Notes: generated by a model not told the origin, from the letters alone. DNA of 64,000 nucleotides from Pochonia chlamydosporia 170 (GCF_001653235.2 NC_035794.1:4030001-4094000); one strand, 5' to 3'; counted from the first letter of the stretch, positions 47,536 to 59,618 are shown. Translations and numbers: made by a program.

Positions 47536-49055
47536 TGTGAAGAGTTGTGGGACTTGGCCGTTTGATGCCGGCGGCTCGGGTCAGAGACAAAAATGGGGAC
47601 GCGGATAGAAATACCCCGTTGGTGGATGAAATACAAGAACGGAGCAGTTGTGAAGTACAGCGTCGGGCTTGTCTTTGAACACAATCAGACGCACAATTGA
47701 TGATGTCGGGTGACGGCCAAGAAATTGGATCCGGGGAGAAGTTATTCTGAGAGCCGACGGCTCAGCCCTGGAAAATGTGTCTTGCCCGGTGTCTGGTGCG
47801 TCCAGCTGTCGCGCTTGGGACCTGAGCTTCTTGCTGGTTGGAAGATGCCGGTCCGTTCCTGCCTGTAATATGAGGGCTTCCTTCCAGCTGGCAGCTGGCG
47901 AGCTGCGGGTGGACAACTGGTGGACACCTGACGGACCGCCATGCGGAGGCGGCGCGGGGAAACTGAAGTGCAAGTTCTTAAAACGGGAAGGCTCAACTCA
48001 ACAGTGAACTCTGATGTCGACAAGCCAACCCGTGTCTGAAGTTTGAACACTTGGCACCAGGATTTTGACGCCGTTAGGTGTCCTCATCCAAGGGTCTTTG
48101 TGTTTCCTACAAGCCAAGGTTCCGTCGGCCGTAATACCAAGACTGGTACCAATTGATGGAAAATAAACGCGACCATTGCTGGCGTCCATATCAGCCACAA
48201 CACAAGTTCTGCTCCTGCCGACTCGACATGGACAAGCCCTTGTCGTCATAGCCATCCTTGACTTGACCTGCCTGGTGCATGTAACCATCGGACACGCAGC
48301 AGACAACCCTTTCTTACCAAAAAAAGACCCCAATCTCCCTATTATCCATTGCACATCGTCAGTGCACTGACCTATCCAAGTTCCATGTCAAGCCACTTTT
48401 AATATTCACTCAACGTTTTGGGCACCAAACCATAACAGCTTGTTCTCAGGATGCCATCGTCAACATGCAAGAATGGGACCAGCACCAATCTCCAACGCCA
48501 CCACCGCGCCAACCCCAGCTTTTCCCCCCGCCGACAGATGAGTAATTGGCAAGGAAAATGGAATCCATCTTCGAAATGCGGAGTCGAACCGGATTTGGGG
48601 CCCGAGGAGGTAGCTCTGCCCTGCTCATTTATCCGACGGCCCTTTCCATCTCAGTCCCCACGATGGGAAAGGGCCTTAGGTTTTGCAACAGCCAGAGAGT
48701 CAAGGTTGAGACAGCTGAGGATAGTGTCTCGCTTCCCCTGGGTAGGTAGTGTGGAAGCTCTTGCATGAAGAATAACTTGTTGTGGCGCGTCCGACTCCAT
48801 CGCACTCCATGGCCTGGGCAACGGTTGACTGTGAGCTCCTTCAATTCTGGTCCTTGAAGACGGCCAAACAACGAATCGTGCCTTAGCATAAATACCTTAC
48901 GTCCCGGAAGCCCGTTTCAGTAACCAAGAAAACGACGACTCCCAAGTATTGCAGCTTGCATCGCAGAACTTATCTTCTATGAACAGCCCTTTGCTTCCTC
49001 TTGTTGCTATATATGCATATCCCGAACGGTACTTCGCGGTTTTGTTTTTGCAAGC
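47536..49055. promoter_or_regulatory. Divergent intergenic region between activator and permease
   Basis: This 1.5 kb stretch lies between the start codons of the XlnR-like activator and the FucP-like permease. It is long for this window and should contain both promoters and leaders. It holds a strong inverted repeat at 48638-48675 (listed separately), a GGCGGCGCGG stretch near 47950, and TATATAT at 49009-49015 shortly before the permease start. No frame in it shows a coding motif. Confidence 0.5.
48638..48675. repeat. Inverted repeat with 13-base arms
   Basis: GGCCCTTTCCATC at 48638-48650 is repeated inverted as GATGGGAAAGGGCC at 48662-48675, with one extra G and an 11-base loop. The arms could form a hairpin or a symmetric binding site. 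It lies 381 bases before the FucP-like permease start. Confidence 0.75.
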
Positions 49056-50716
49056 ATGACTACCAAACCATCTTTCTGGAAGAGGCGGTCTCTTCGCGTC
49101 CGTGATGATAGCAGAACTAATGCTGCCGAGATGACCTTGCGTCAGTCTCTGGTCCCCATTTGTCTTGTTACAGTCCTCTTCTTCCTCTGGGGCTTCTCTT
49201 ACGGTCTTCTTGATACTCTGAACAAACACTTCCAGAATACCTTAGGTATTGACAAGTCCAGGTCTGCTGGTCTTCAAGCTGCTTACTTTGGGTACGTTGA
49301 AACGGGAATTGTCAGTTAATTAAAATACTGACCGTGTTGCAGCGCCTATCCTCTGGCGTCGCTGGGCCATGCTGCTTGGATTTTGCGGCATTATGGGTAC
49401 CGTGCTGTATTCATCTGGGGCCTCTGCTTATATGGTGAGAACATACCTGAACGCTCTATTGTGAAGGTTGGCTACTAATAGCAATATACAGGTGTTGGAG
49501 CATTGCTTGCTATCGCGGCCATCAAAGCCAAGAGTTTCGGTGCTTTCTGCGCCTGTATCTTTATCATCGGCAACGGACTAGGATCTTTGGAAACAGCTGC
49601 TAATCCATACATCACCGGCAAGTTCATACAGCACCTGACGAGGTTGCTTACTGTTTATGGCTGACCCCTGACGCTTTTCATCAGTATGCGGGCCGCCCAA
49701 GTTTGCCGAAATTCGAATCAATATTTCACAAGCCTTCAATGGTATTGGTTCAGTGGTTGCGCCGGTTATGGGTTCATACGTCTTCTTCAATTTCCCCGAT
49801 AATGAGGCGCTCAAGAATGTACAATGGGTCTACTTGGCGATTGCGGCCTTCGTGTTACTCCTGGCTGTCGTTTTCTTCTTTTCTGACATTCCAGAAATCA
49901 CTGATGCGGACATGGAATTCCAAGCTTCGGAAGCCAATGCAGAGGACAACAAGTTGCCTTTCAGAAAACAATACAGATTATTCCATGCTTCATTTGCGCA
50001 ATTCTGCTACACAGGTGCCCAAGTCGCCATTGCAAGGTAAGAGCATCTTTTGTCATGGATCTCGTGAAAGGCTTGGTCACTGATCAGTAATAATGACTAG
50101 CTACTTCATCAACTACGTCACGGAGACACGGAAGGACACTACCAGCTCTCTGGCCTCTCAATTATTGGCTGGTGCCCAAGGTGCATTCGCTGTTGGCCGT
50201 TTTGCCGGTGTCGGTCTAATGCACTTTTTTAAGCCCAGAGCAGTATTTGGCGTATACTTGACTCTTTGCATGGTCTTCATTATCCCAGCCATTGCAAAGG
50301 GTGACAACACCGGTCTGGCAATGCTATATATTACTTTGTTCTTCGAGTCCATCTGCTTTCCGACCATTGTTGCCCTCGGTATGCGAGGACTTGGTCGTCA
50401 CACAAAGCGTGGATCTGGGTTTATTATCGCTGGTGTTGTCGGTGGTGCCGCTGTACCACCTCTCATGGGCTATGTGGCTGACAAGTACACAACCCAACTG
50501 TCTATGGTGGTGCCTCTTTGCTTTTTTGTTGGTGCCTGGACATATGCGTTTGCCGTCAATGCTGTACCCTGGTACAAGAATACTATTGACGCATACACAG
50601 CTGCGGAAGTTGGCGTTGATCCTGCTACTAACGGTTCCAGTGACGTGGAGAAGCAGAAAGCCGTGGATGGGGATGTTGTAGTTGTATCCGCACGTGAGCG
50701 AGGTCACTGCGTTTGA
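49056..50716 (+). CDS. FucP-type MFS sugar (L-fucose):H+ symporter
   Basis: Five exons: 49056-49291, 49343-49434, 49492-49617, 49685-50036 and 50101-50716, encoding 473 residues with 12 helices. Family signatures of FucP/glucose-galactose permeases are ITVLFFLWGF-like VTVLFFLWGFSYGLLDTLNKHF, LQAAYFGAYPLASL, GNGLGSLETAANPYIT, INISQAFNGIGSVVAPVMG and AQVAIASYFINYV. The third intron has a GC donor (GCAAGT at 49618); no GT donor would join the exons in phase. It should bring L-fucose or a similar sugar across the plasma membrane with protons. Lying divergent from a XlnR-like activator and near a secreted fucosidase, it is the natural importer of the released sugar. The exact sugar is inferred from family only. 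Confidence 0.9.
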
Positions 50717-51187
50717 GGCAGAGGGTGCTGATGGAGCGATGGCGGACTTGCTGAATCCTACAAGACTTTTTAGTAGTTTAGCTATCATAAATTAAGACTG
50801 TATTATTATATCCATGAGACATCGTCTAGGTCTCCTACGTGAGGCCCAAATCGTGCAGATGCCTATTTTGCATTGATGTGACATTCCGGGAGTACGACCT
50901 TTCTTGGAGCTCTATAAGTTTCTAAATAGGCTTGCTGGGTAGTGGAGAGCAGTTGAGAGTGTGGGAACATCTCAGCAACAAAGTTATGAGAGTGTGAAAA
51001 TATCTCAGTAACAAGGTTTGATGCACGCTTTCTCTTAAGGACATGCGGCTCTGGCTGCACATTGACACAGGGCATACATTTTCGACACCATCGTCTTGAT
51101 AGTTGTCTGGTGTTTATAGGTGTAAATGCGCGCTGTATTGAGTATCTCTAAACTCCTACATGAACTTCCAACCTTCTGTGAGGTGCT
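50717..51187. other. 3' region between convergent genes, with a short duplication
   Basis: This stretch of 471 bases is downstream of the permease and of the dehydrogenase. It includes two tandem copies of a 33-base unit starting at 50955 and 50988. No gene is seen. Confidence 0.5.
50955..51020. repeat. Two-copy tandem repeat, 33-base unit
   Basis: Both units begin GAGAGTGTG, and ATCTCAG with AACAA recur at the same offset. Most differences are G-to-A or C-to-T changes in the second copy, with one A-to-G. Confidence 0.75.
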
Positions 51188-52186
51188 TTATATCCAAGCC
51201 CCATCCACCTGGTACACGCTCCCACTAACAAATGTACTCTCCGGGCCCAACAGGAACACAATGACGTTTGCCGTCTCCTCTGCCGTGCCTTGTCTCTTAA
51301 ATGCAGAAGGATCATCAAACGGCGCGTCTTTGGGTCTTCCCGCAAAGTCCCAGTTCTTTTGCATCAGTGGGGTGTAGATGGCGCCGGGAGCAACGGAGTT
51401 TACACGGATCTCACGATCGCCGTTTTCGAGGGCGGCCGCCTTGGTGAGACCGACCATACCGTGTTTACTGGCATCGTAGGCGGCGTGTCTTGCAAAGCCT
51501 GTAGACTTGTTAGCTAGTTGTGTCTAGTGAATTGTGACACAGTTTTATAAAAGAGTTTACACGTGTTGTGCTTGATTTGGGGGAAACTTGCCTTTTAGTC
51601 CATGAATTGACGAGACATTGACAATGGAACCACCATCAACAACGTTCCGCAGCTCAGCCCGCAGACAATACATTGTGCCTGTCAAGTTTACGCCAATAAT
51701 CTTATCCCACTCGTCGTCATCCAGCTCAGCAACGGATGCAATTCCATGATCTTTGCCAATCACGCCTGCGACATTTGCCGCACCATCCAGACGCCCGTAC
51801 TTCTCAATGATGGACGTAACCCAGTCGTCAACCTGCTTTCGCTTCGAGACGTCCACCCTCGTGATCATGTGCGGCGCCCCCAAGCCCCCAAAGTATTCCT
51901 CAGCTTCTTTCATGGCCTTGGGATCAATGTCTGCAATGCACACTGTCGCCCCTTTGCGGGAGAGTGCTTGCGACGTAGCCAGACCGATGCCGCTTGCGCC
52001 ACCTGTAATGCCATACACCTTCCCTTGTAGGGGAGTATATGAAACTCCATTTGTTTGCGTCATGGTTGCAGAAGTCGATGCAGTGATGGGATTTGAAGGG
52101 CTTGGGTCTTGGATGCGCTGCCGCTTGGGAGAGCTCAAGTGCTCGAGGTGCTCTGGTGCCGAGCGTCGCGTTTTGACGTCAGTCAT
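51188..52186 (-). CDS. Classical short-chain dehydrogenase/reductase
   Basis: Two exons: 52186-51592 and 51498-51188, encoding 301 residues (260 if the ATG at 52063 is used; the first 41 residues are polar and basic and could be a leader). The cofactor motif is GITGGASGIGLATS (TGxxxGxG), followed by DVDVS-like RVDVSKRKQVDDW and NVAGV in place of NNAG. The catalytic set is Ser in IVNVSSIHG and Tyr/Lys in YDASKHG. VNSVAPGAIYTPL follows and the protein ends GSVYQVDGAWI. The intron starts with GCAAGT, a GC-AG intron. It oxidises or reduces a sugar, alcohol or ketone with NAD(P). Next to a fucose-type permease, a sugar dehydrogenase making a lactone is plausible but unproven. Confidence 0.87.
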
Positions 52187-54607
52187 GGATGAGGATAATT
52201 GCGGAAGGAACGAGGACAAAAGAAGGTATAAGTACTCCCGTGGAGTTCTGATAAAAGACAAGTGCAACGCTGGCTAGTTTAATGTAGCTGTGGAGGCGTG
52301 GAAGTTGATGGCAAGCCCATATATACCGAGTCGTGTTGTCAACAACAAGTGGATATACGAAGTATACTTGACGCCTTGATATGGGAACAGGAATATGGAA
52401 GTACAAAAGGGTAGTATGCGGCTGCAAGGTGAGACGTAGGTTCCTTTTTGAACGGCTCAAGATTCAGTCACTCTGGTATTTTGCTCGGCACAAAATTGAC
52501 CCACCAACTGGATGGGAAACAATAACCCGAAGTGTGAGAATCCGACATTTCTACCGAGGAGCGAGCAAAATGGCTGAGTGGTTTGACGTGTTTCCATAGG
52601 GTGATGCGGAGTGGCAGACATTTGGAGGGGAGCCAGCAAATACAGACTGTAGTTTGGATCTTCATCGATCTGCCTGGTACTGTCGGACGTGGCTCGGAAT
52701 AGTTTGGGCAGATGCAGTGCCCCATTGTGTTGGACATGGCGATGGATGTGGTTGGTTGAGGAACGTTGATGTTCGAGAATGAGTGGGTAATTTCGTAGAA
52801 TGTGGAGGCGAAATGACGGAGCAAGATGCGTGTGGTGCTTTGAATGCCGTCGGGGAAAGGCGCCCACACCGCCGTCCTAAATATCCGACGGCAGACTAAG
52901 AGCTGATTGATCTTGAACGCAACTTCATCTTCGAGAAGCGAGATTGAGATGTTAGTGCCATCTCCACACTGCGGGATACAATTGCGGGAAAATGTTCTCC
53001 AGATTCTTCATCGGGCCTGTTACCGAAACTAAGCACGGTGAGACCCAGGAATAGCCGCCGTCGCCTAATCGGGATACCCTGTTCATGTCAATTGAGATGT
53101 AGCCGGTCATACTCAGACGACGGGTCTTTAAATTAAGCTTGCGACATTTATTTACCGGATGTATTAAGTGAGACATATGATCTGGCTCATTATGCTCTAC
53201 CGAGGGTACATTTGCAAGCTGGAGACTTCAAACACGGCACTTCGGAGTTGCATATAGTGAGAATGATGTGAGTGTTGCCGGCCTCCAACAATTCGAGATC
53301 AACACTTACTTTGGAGCCTTGGCCTTGCAAACCACGTAATTTTCTCCAAAAGCCTAGCTGAATTCGTTTGACAAACGTTGGATTAGCTCTGATAAACCCG
53401 CTTTGACACCTTACTTGCTTTATCTTTCACTCACTTCCATTATAATTTAGTTTCCCTCGTGAGATCCATTGCTCAAAAGCACTAGTTCCGATAATAGCGC
53501 TCTGATAATTCTTCATGTCTAGTCTCTTCAGGTCGGTATTGTCCAAGGCGAAACCCTATAAGATGCCGCAGGCCAATTCAGTTAATGACGAATGAGCACC
53601 ATCTGCATAACCTCGGTAAAGCTCTGGTCAATTCCGTCTCTCTCAACGCTGCCAAGGCTATGAGAGTTAACCTCGACAAAGGTGCCATGAATCTTGGATG
53701 CCATCGCCTGCGCATGCAACGGAACACATCTACGAAGTCTCATAATGAGAAGGCTGGTCCAAAATGGCACCCAAGGTGACCCAAGATGATGTTGTCGATG
53801 GCACCACCCACAGCTCGAAGCGTCGTATAACCTTGTCGCCGGAGCCGCGTCTGCGGTCTACCGTATGTGACTCGGCTTCCTATGAAGCAAACACACTGGG
53901 AAGCTTGTCCAATACACGATCAACCTAAGTTGATGATCTGCCACGGCTCGAATCGCCGTCTGCGCAATCTCTAGTATTGAGGCCCCCTTCACTCATTTTG
54001 GCATCATCATTGGTCTCCAAGCCCGCTCTCGTGGATAATGAGATCATTCAAGCGGGAGCCTTTGCCTTGGGCTGATTATATCTGATCATCAGATAGGTGG
54101 TGGATGATGGGTGACGAAGTGACAATACTGTCCGATAGCCTGCATGCCGAGGTCATGCTTCAGTGGGCAATTGTAAAGACTCAGCCTTCATCTAATAGTT
54201 ACTCGTATTCAGACTTTCTAACTAACTTCGGTAATTGCAGGACTCAGGTTTGCCGCCGGCATCGCCTCCGAAACATCGTGGCAGGCGTGGTGATAGGAGC
54301 CTCACAAGTGCCACCACACTGTATCGCAATTTTGTGTCGGAGCCCAATCAACCCAATCCGACAGGATAACCCCGTTCTTTGTATTTATATCTCATGTTTC
54401 CACTTGTCGGAGTTATCTTCGGTGTTGTCTGGTGTGATTCACCAAGCGTGGCCAGACGCAGGCCAGGTGGGGTTGTCACGCCCTTTATAAACAGAATAAA
54501 TTGCGACCGTGAATTTCCCATTCTTCTAGACACCTTAAGATCCAAAGATATTCACAAACTGTTGAGTTAAACTTCTTTTCACGAATTTGAACAAAGCCAC
54601 CGCCAAA
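52187..54607. other. Gene-free stretch of 2.4 kb
   Basis: This holds the promoters of the dehydrogenase (left) and the methyltransferase (right). Frames of 60-140 codons occur but have no motif or splice continuity. The stretch at about 53590-53780 has a protein-like plus frame that I cannot place. A CAC/GTG-rich segment precedes the methyltransferase. I see nothing else. Confidence 0.45.
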
Positions 54608-55370
54608 ATGTCATCAGCCGAAGCACCAGCATATACGGCTCCCCCAGAAAACGCACTGGCTGGTGTGCCACCTCACATCATCAAGCTCCTTGACCAACTT
54701 CACGCCAAGTCTCTGGACCAAGAGTCCAAGATTACCAAGGATGACTTCAAGGAACGCACACAAGCTGAAGTAATGCGCGACAAGTTCATCGCCCTCGACC
54801 AGAATAAGGCTCAGTATGTGTATGCACTTTGCCGTGCGACCGGTGCGAGAACCATCGTCGAAGCCGGAACCTCGTTTGGTGTCAGCACCATTTACCTGGC
54901 CCTTGCTGCGGCTGCCAATGCTGCTGGTGGAGGCAAACCCGCTAGAGTGATTGCAACGGAGCATGAGCCGACCAAGGCGGCGGTAGCAAGAGAGAATTGG
55001 AACGAGTGTGGGAAAGATGTGGTTGATGTCATTGACCTTCGTGAGGGTGACTTGAGGGAAACTCTCAAGGAGAATCTCGAGGATGTGGATCTTTTATTAT
55101 TGGATAGTGAGTTCAGATCTAACCCTCGTCTTTGAAAAATACTAGAAACTAATTGAGTCCCTAGTTTGGACCCCGATGGCACTGCCGACGCTGCAGGTTG
55201 TTCAGCCCAAGATGCGACCAGGTGCAGTTGTTATCACTGACAACACGATCGGTTCCGTGAATGGGTACAAGGATCTCTTGGAGTATCTGCGTGGGCCGCA
55301 GAGTTCATTCATCAATTTGACACTGCCGTATAATAAGGGCTTGGAGATGAGTATTTATGTTCCAAAGTAG
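54608..55370 (+). CDS. Class I SAM-dependent O-methyltransferase (family 3)
   Basis: Two exons: 54608-55106 and 55165-55370, encoding 234 residues. It matches the small cation-type O-methyltransferases: DKFIALDQNKAQYVYALCR, motif I TIVEAGTSFGVSTIYLALA, a motif II acidic residue in VIATEHEPTKAAVAREN, then VDVIDLREGDLRETL, and the LLLLDIWTPM strand across the splice junction where catechol methyltransferases have DADK. GAVVITDNTIG follows. The usual metal-binding Asp in the D-x-x-K region is replaced by IWTP, so metal dependence is doubtful. It transfers methyl from S-adenosylmethionine to an unknown small acceptor in the cytosol. The frame upstream of 54608 has no other ATG. Confidence 0.87.
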
Positions 55371-55577
55371 TCATCATTATACACCTCACACCGGCGAGTT
55401 ATTGCCCTCTCATCAGTTCCGAGATTCATCAAATGAAAGCCAGAAACCCACTATCGTCTTAGAAAGTGAACCTCATCTGCTGATCAGATTGCCATTGCCC
55501 ACAGCCCCATTCCTCCTCACTGTTGATCCTGACCATCGCTACATGCCATTCTGATACAATTGACTCCTCTTATACAT

Positions 55578-56884
55578 CTACTGCCACTGGCCGGGAACGT
55601 TGTTGTTTCCAATCAAGTTAGGGGAGCCGTGAACACCACCCTCAATCTTGTTCCTCGTAGCAGTTTTGATGAGGTGCTGCGTAACTGGCTCAACACCAGT
55701 GATCCCATTCACTGACATGGCATTGAGCACAAGCCCTGAAATATGAGGAGCTGCCATGGAAGTACCGGACAGCTTTCTCGTCGATTTATCATCGTCGATC
55801 CAGGAGGATAAAACGCCAACTCCAGGCCCAAAAATATCATTGTTAGGGCCAAAGTTGGAGAAGTCTGCCATATACCAAGATTGACCAATGGCACCAACAC
55901 AGATAGCACTCTTGGCGGAGGCCGGGGAATAATAGGAAGAATCGTCATAGGAGTTACCCGCAGAGGCGACGCTCACAACACCGTGGGCTGAAGCTCTGTC
56001 AACAGCAGTATTAAAAGCTTCAGTGGCTCCACCGCCGAAAGACATGCTTATCACGGCCCTGCCGGTCCGGTTGTTCTTGAGAATGTCCGTGACTGCCCAG
56101 TTGAACCCACCGAGAGTTATCTCCATGGTTGACGAACTGCCGTTGAAAACCTTCACGGCAATGATGTTGGCCTCCTTGGCAACGCCGTATGTCTTGCCGG
56201 CGATGGTGCCAGCAACGTGGGTTCCATGGCCAAAAGAATCTTCGTGAGAATCAAATGCAGTATACCCTTGAAGGACCCGGCCGCCATCAAACTCATTATG
56301 AGTTTGGCGAACGCCAGTATCTACAACGTACGCGTAGGTGTCTCGCCCTGCGGCATCGTTGTAGTTGTATTCCAGTGCATTGGGGTATCGGTGAGAAACG
56401 GTTGCCAGTCCCCATGGAGCATTCTTTTGCTCAACTTCCGCTCTCTTGCCCAGCTTCCTGGCTCTCCGCTGAAGCTTGGTATCCTCCTCTGGCATCACAG
56501 AAAGATAGACCGGGGCATCCTTTTCAACAGCTTGGACCTGTGGTTTGCTCTTCGTCAGCCGGTGTCACCTATCTACAATCGTTGAGAACGAAAGCCTACC
56601 TCGGGGCTGGCCCTGATTTCAGCCAGTGTAGCCTCATCAAAGGATCCAACATAGCCATTGTATCCAAAGTCGGTATTGTACTTCTTCTCGACACCAGAGC
56701 CACGATTCCGGGATGGAACCCTCGACTGGACATCTTTAATCCACTTCATGTGTTTGTCAAACGAGCGTCCACTGACCCCATCCTTCAGTGTGATAATGTA
56801 CTTGTCGAAAACGGCATTGTCACCTGCAATGGTCTGCCCCGCAAGTGCAAATACCGCAAAAACGACCTGTTTAACGCTTACCAT
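55578..56884 (-). CDS. Secreted subtilisin-like serine protease (S8A, proteinase K type)
   Basis: Two exons: 56884-56600 and 56537-55578, encoding 414 residues. A signal peptide (VVFAVFALAGQTIAG) and an I9 inhibitor prodomain (KYIITLKDGVSGRSFDKHM to RASPEVQAVEKDAPV) precede the protease domain. The catalytic triad is Asp168 (YVVDTGVR), His202 (GHGTHVAGTIAG) and Ser355 (LSGTSMAAPHISG), with the oxyanion Asn in SAGNS. All the residues needed for activity are present. It is an extracellular protease of broad specificity used for protein nutrition or tissue breakdown; the prodomain is removed by self-cleavage. ATATAAA at about 56975-56981 upstream is a likely TATA box. Confidence 0.93.
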
Positions 56885-58196
56885 TCTGAGTTGTGTCAAA
56901 AGTCCAGTTCTATGAGAGTGATTGTCTTGTGTGTCTCACTTGTTCATCTACTGAGAAGCGGCCGATGACCCCAATTTATATCCTTTGGACAAAGTGATTC
57001 CCATGTCCTATGTAAAAACCAACTTCTGTTTATGCTCTAGCTCAATTCAATAGCCACGATGTGCTGGAAGCATTATCTGTCAAAGAGCCCCTGCAATGCA
57101 AACAGCTGGCCAGGATCAACCATCACCACATGTAATCGAAGACGTGCACTGTCTGAAAGGGAAGCTCGTATTATACTTGCATATGTGAGGACCTTGGCGA
57201 AAATGATGATGTGAGAGCATTATGGAAGTGTTTGATCTAGGGACGTGTTCCCCGTGGCTCGGTCGAATGTCAGCCAGGTGCACCATACCAACATTGTTCT
57301 CGCATCTGCGCCTTCCATCATGTAACCTGCACGGATCTCCTTAAGATCCCCGAGTCAGTGGTGATGCATCCCTTATCTCAGACCAACAGCTTCCCCGCTG
57401 CAAGTCAAACTGGTATCCCATGGTCGGAGATGGGAATTGCCCCGGTCGACGTTGTGAAATCGCCGCATACTTGAAGAGGAATGACGAAGAGTTTTGAAGT
57501 GCACTGGAAGAATGCAATGTTTGGGCCAAAGGTTCAATGGAAGGACGGTTAGCTCTTCTCAGATATATCACAGTATATGATCGGAAATCCAGCAGGGGCA
57601 TTATCCACCGCAACTTAGTGCCGGTTTCTTGTCCTGAATTCACAGTGCAAAGGGACAACAAAATAGCCCCGATCCGTGTCCCTCACTCGGAATCGGTCAA
57701 GCCGGCTCCCACAACCGAGGCACTTTAGTCGATGAGAAGATCTGGGGTCCATCTTAAACAGGTAGTTATGCATGACAACCTAAACGCCAAGGTGTCATTT
57801 GTAACCCAAACTTCGTTTACTTTACTTGAGCCCCAACTATCCTATGCCTGAGTGGACGAAACTGTATGCAGTGATACTATAAGGACGTGTTGGCATTGGC
57901 TTCTTAGTTGCTCCTCAACCAACGTCAGATGAACTACAGTCATACGTATTTTACCAATTCTAGAAAGTCGTCCGAAATGTGCCCTCGCTTAAGTCCAGCG
58001 TTGACTAACAGATGTATGTCTCACACAGAATGCTACGTCTTGAGAGTCCAGGCCAGTGAAATCTCGCCGAGGACCTTTTGCAGTCCGTTCCTGGCTTCCC
58101 ATGAGCACACGGGCCATACATCTCGAACACTACGATGTAGTGATTAGAAAGCAATCATCTGATCTGTCAATTCGTTATTCTCCCAAAGAAGGCAGC
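56885..58196. other. Gene-free stretch of 1.3 kb
   Basis: The left part is the subtilisin promoter, with ATATAAA on the minus strand at about 56975-56981. The rest shows short frames only, without motif or splice support. Confidence 0.5.
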
Positions 58197-58919
58197 TCAT
58201 CTATCCCCAGAATTTGCTTCAACTGTATCCGCCATATCTCCCAAAGTGTCAAATTTCCAATCGTAAATCTCCTCTGCTCTATTACCCATCAATGCTCCTG
58301 GGCGTACAATCCAACTCGACTTGATACCCATCTTCTTTGCGGGATGATGATCGTGGAACTGACTTTGTGCGGTCTGAATAATATGATCCTTCCCCACGCC
58401 AAACTTGTCTCTTACTTTGCCGACCATGTACTCAAAATTACGCAGATCTGGCTTGTAGCTACCAACATCTTGGGCTGTGATGATCAGATCAAAGGGTAGA
58501 CCCTGCAGAGGCCCAGCATTGGTCTTTGCAAACGACTCACGGTCCACGTTGGATAATATGACGAGTTTGTAGTGTTTCGAAAGACGGCGGAGTGCATCTA
58601 CCGAATCAGGAAATGCAGGCCATTGGCCAACAGAGGCACCAAATGAGTCGTTGTCCTCGGCACTGGGCTCTTTGAGGCCGAGCTTTGCAGCGACTTGCGG
58701 GTGGATTGTGGTTACAAGCTTGTGGTAAGCAAGGTCTGGAGTCTTTGCTTGCTGGGCGGCTTCGCATTCCGAGTACACTTTGAGCAGCTCTTGTCGAGAG
58801 AATGTGGCATTGTTGACTTCTAGAAGCGGCTGGAGGGCTTTAAGAACACCGGTTTCCCAGTCTATGATAGTGCCGTAGCAGTCAAAGGTGAGGACTTTGT
58901 AGTCGGAGAGTTTGGCCAT
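58197..58919 (-). CDS. Haloacid dehalogenase-like (HAD, type II) hydrolase
   Basis: A single frame of 240 codons with no intron. Motif I is LTFDCYGTIIDWETG with the nucleophile Asp13; motif II is LVILSNVDRESF; motif III Lys is in VGSYKPDLRNFEY; the last acidic region is QFHDHHPAKKMGI, followed by SSWIVRPGA. The length and the Y-G-T-x-x-D-W signature fit L-2-haloacid dehalogenase-type proteins, which in fungi mostly act on unknown phosphorylated or halogenated small molecules in the cytosol. I start at 58919 because the codon two upstream is TTG and not ATG. Confidence 0.9.
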   Translation of the reverse strand: MAKLSDYKVLTFDCYGTIIDWETGVLKALQPLLEVNNATFSRQELLKVYSECEAAQQAKTPDLAYHKLVTTIHPQVAAKLGLKEPSAEDNDSFGASVGQWPAFPDSVDALRRLSKHYKLVILSNVDRESFAKTNAGPLQGLPFDLIITAQDVGSYKPDLRNFEYMVGKVRDKFGVGKDHIIQTAQSQFHDHHPAKKMGIKSSWIVRPGALMGNRAEEIYDWKFDTLGDMADTVEANSGDR

Positions 58920-59618
58920 TATCAATCTTGTTGTTTTTAATTAGGAGGACGGTCTCAGGATGGAATGAAGTTATGAACTAATTGACAGACGTAAGGTAGC
59001 TTGGGAATGCCGCCGTATTTATGCACGAAACTTGGACTTCAAAGAGCTTTACAATTCTATCTCATGCAATGCGGCTATAGGTATAATCCAGATGGCCATT
59101 TACTATCGCATCGAAGCTTCAAGAATGAGTTTCACGCCCTGCGAACGACAAACTTGAGACAGACATCCGCATATGTACGGCTCATCAGCGTTTCTCCATC
59201 TCCTTACCCCACCATCTATTGTTGCCACTCATGTTTGGGATCTTAGGCAAGTTGAGCCATGATATCCGGTCCAAGATCCGGTTCCGGTTCCGGTCCCACT
59301 TCAAGCCAACCGGTTGAAGCCTAAGACAGCCGGCTCATTCTCGTTAGGTCCGCTCAAATGGATTAAGATACGTAATTGGGGATTGGGCAATAGTCGATGT
59401 GAAGCTGCGGACATCTTGAAACGGCCAGAGGCACAAAGCGGTCATTACCTTTTTATGTTGAAGTATCTGTGTAGGGGCCCGTGGAAGACCAGACCGACCT
59501 GCACCTGGCCAGGCATCAGATACACAAACTACCAGGTTCACCCATTGTGTTGTTCCGTTTTATGTGATCGAATATTCACTCTATCATCTAAATATGATAC
59601 ATGTCTACTTTCGCACGC
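58920..59618. other. Intergenic region
   Basis: This 699-base stretch contains the promoter of the HAD gene and the 3' end of the SSADH gene. A CCGGTTCCGGTTCCGG run near 59278 is the only notable element. No gene is seen. Confidence 0.45.

Noticed and set aside
48560..48640. B-box-like GGTTCGACTCC on the minus strand, suggesting a tRNA
   Set aside because: The T-arm has a mismatch, no 7-base acceptor pairing exists at the right distance, and the preceding 17 bases do not form an anticodon arm.
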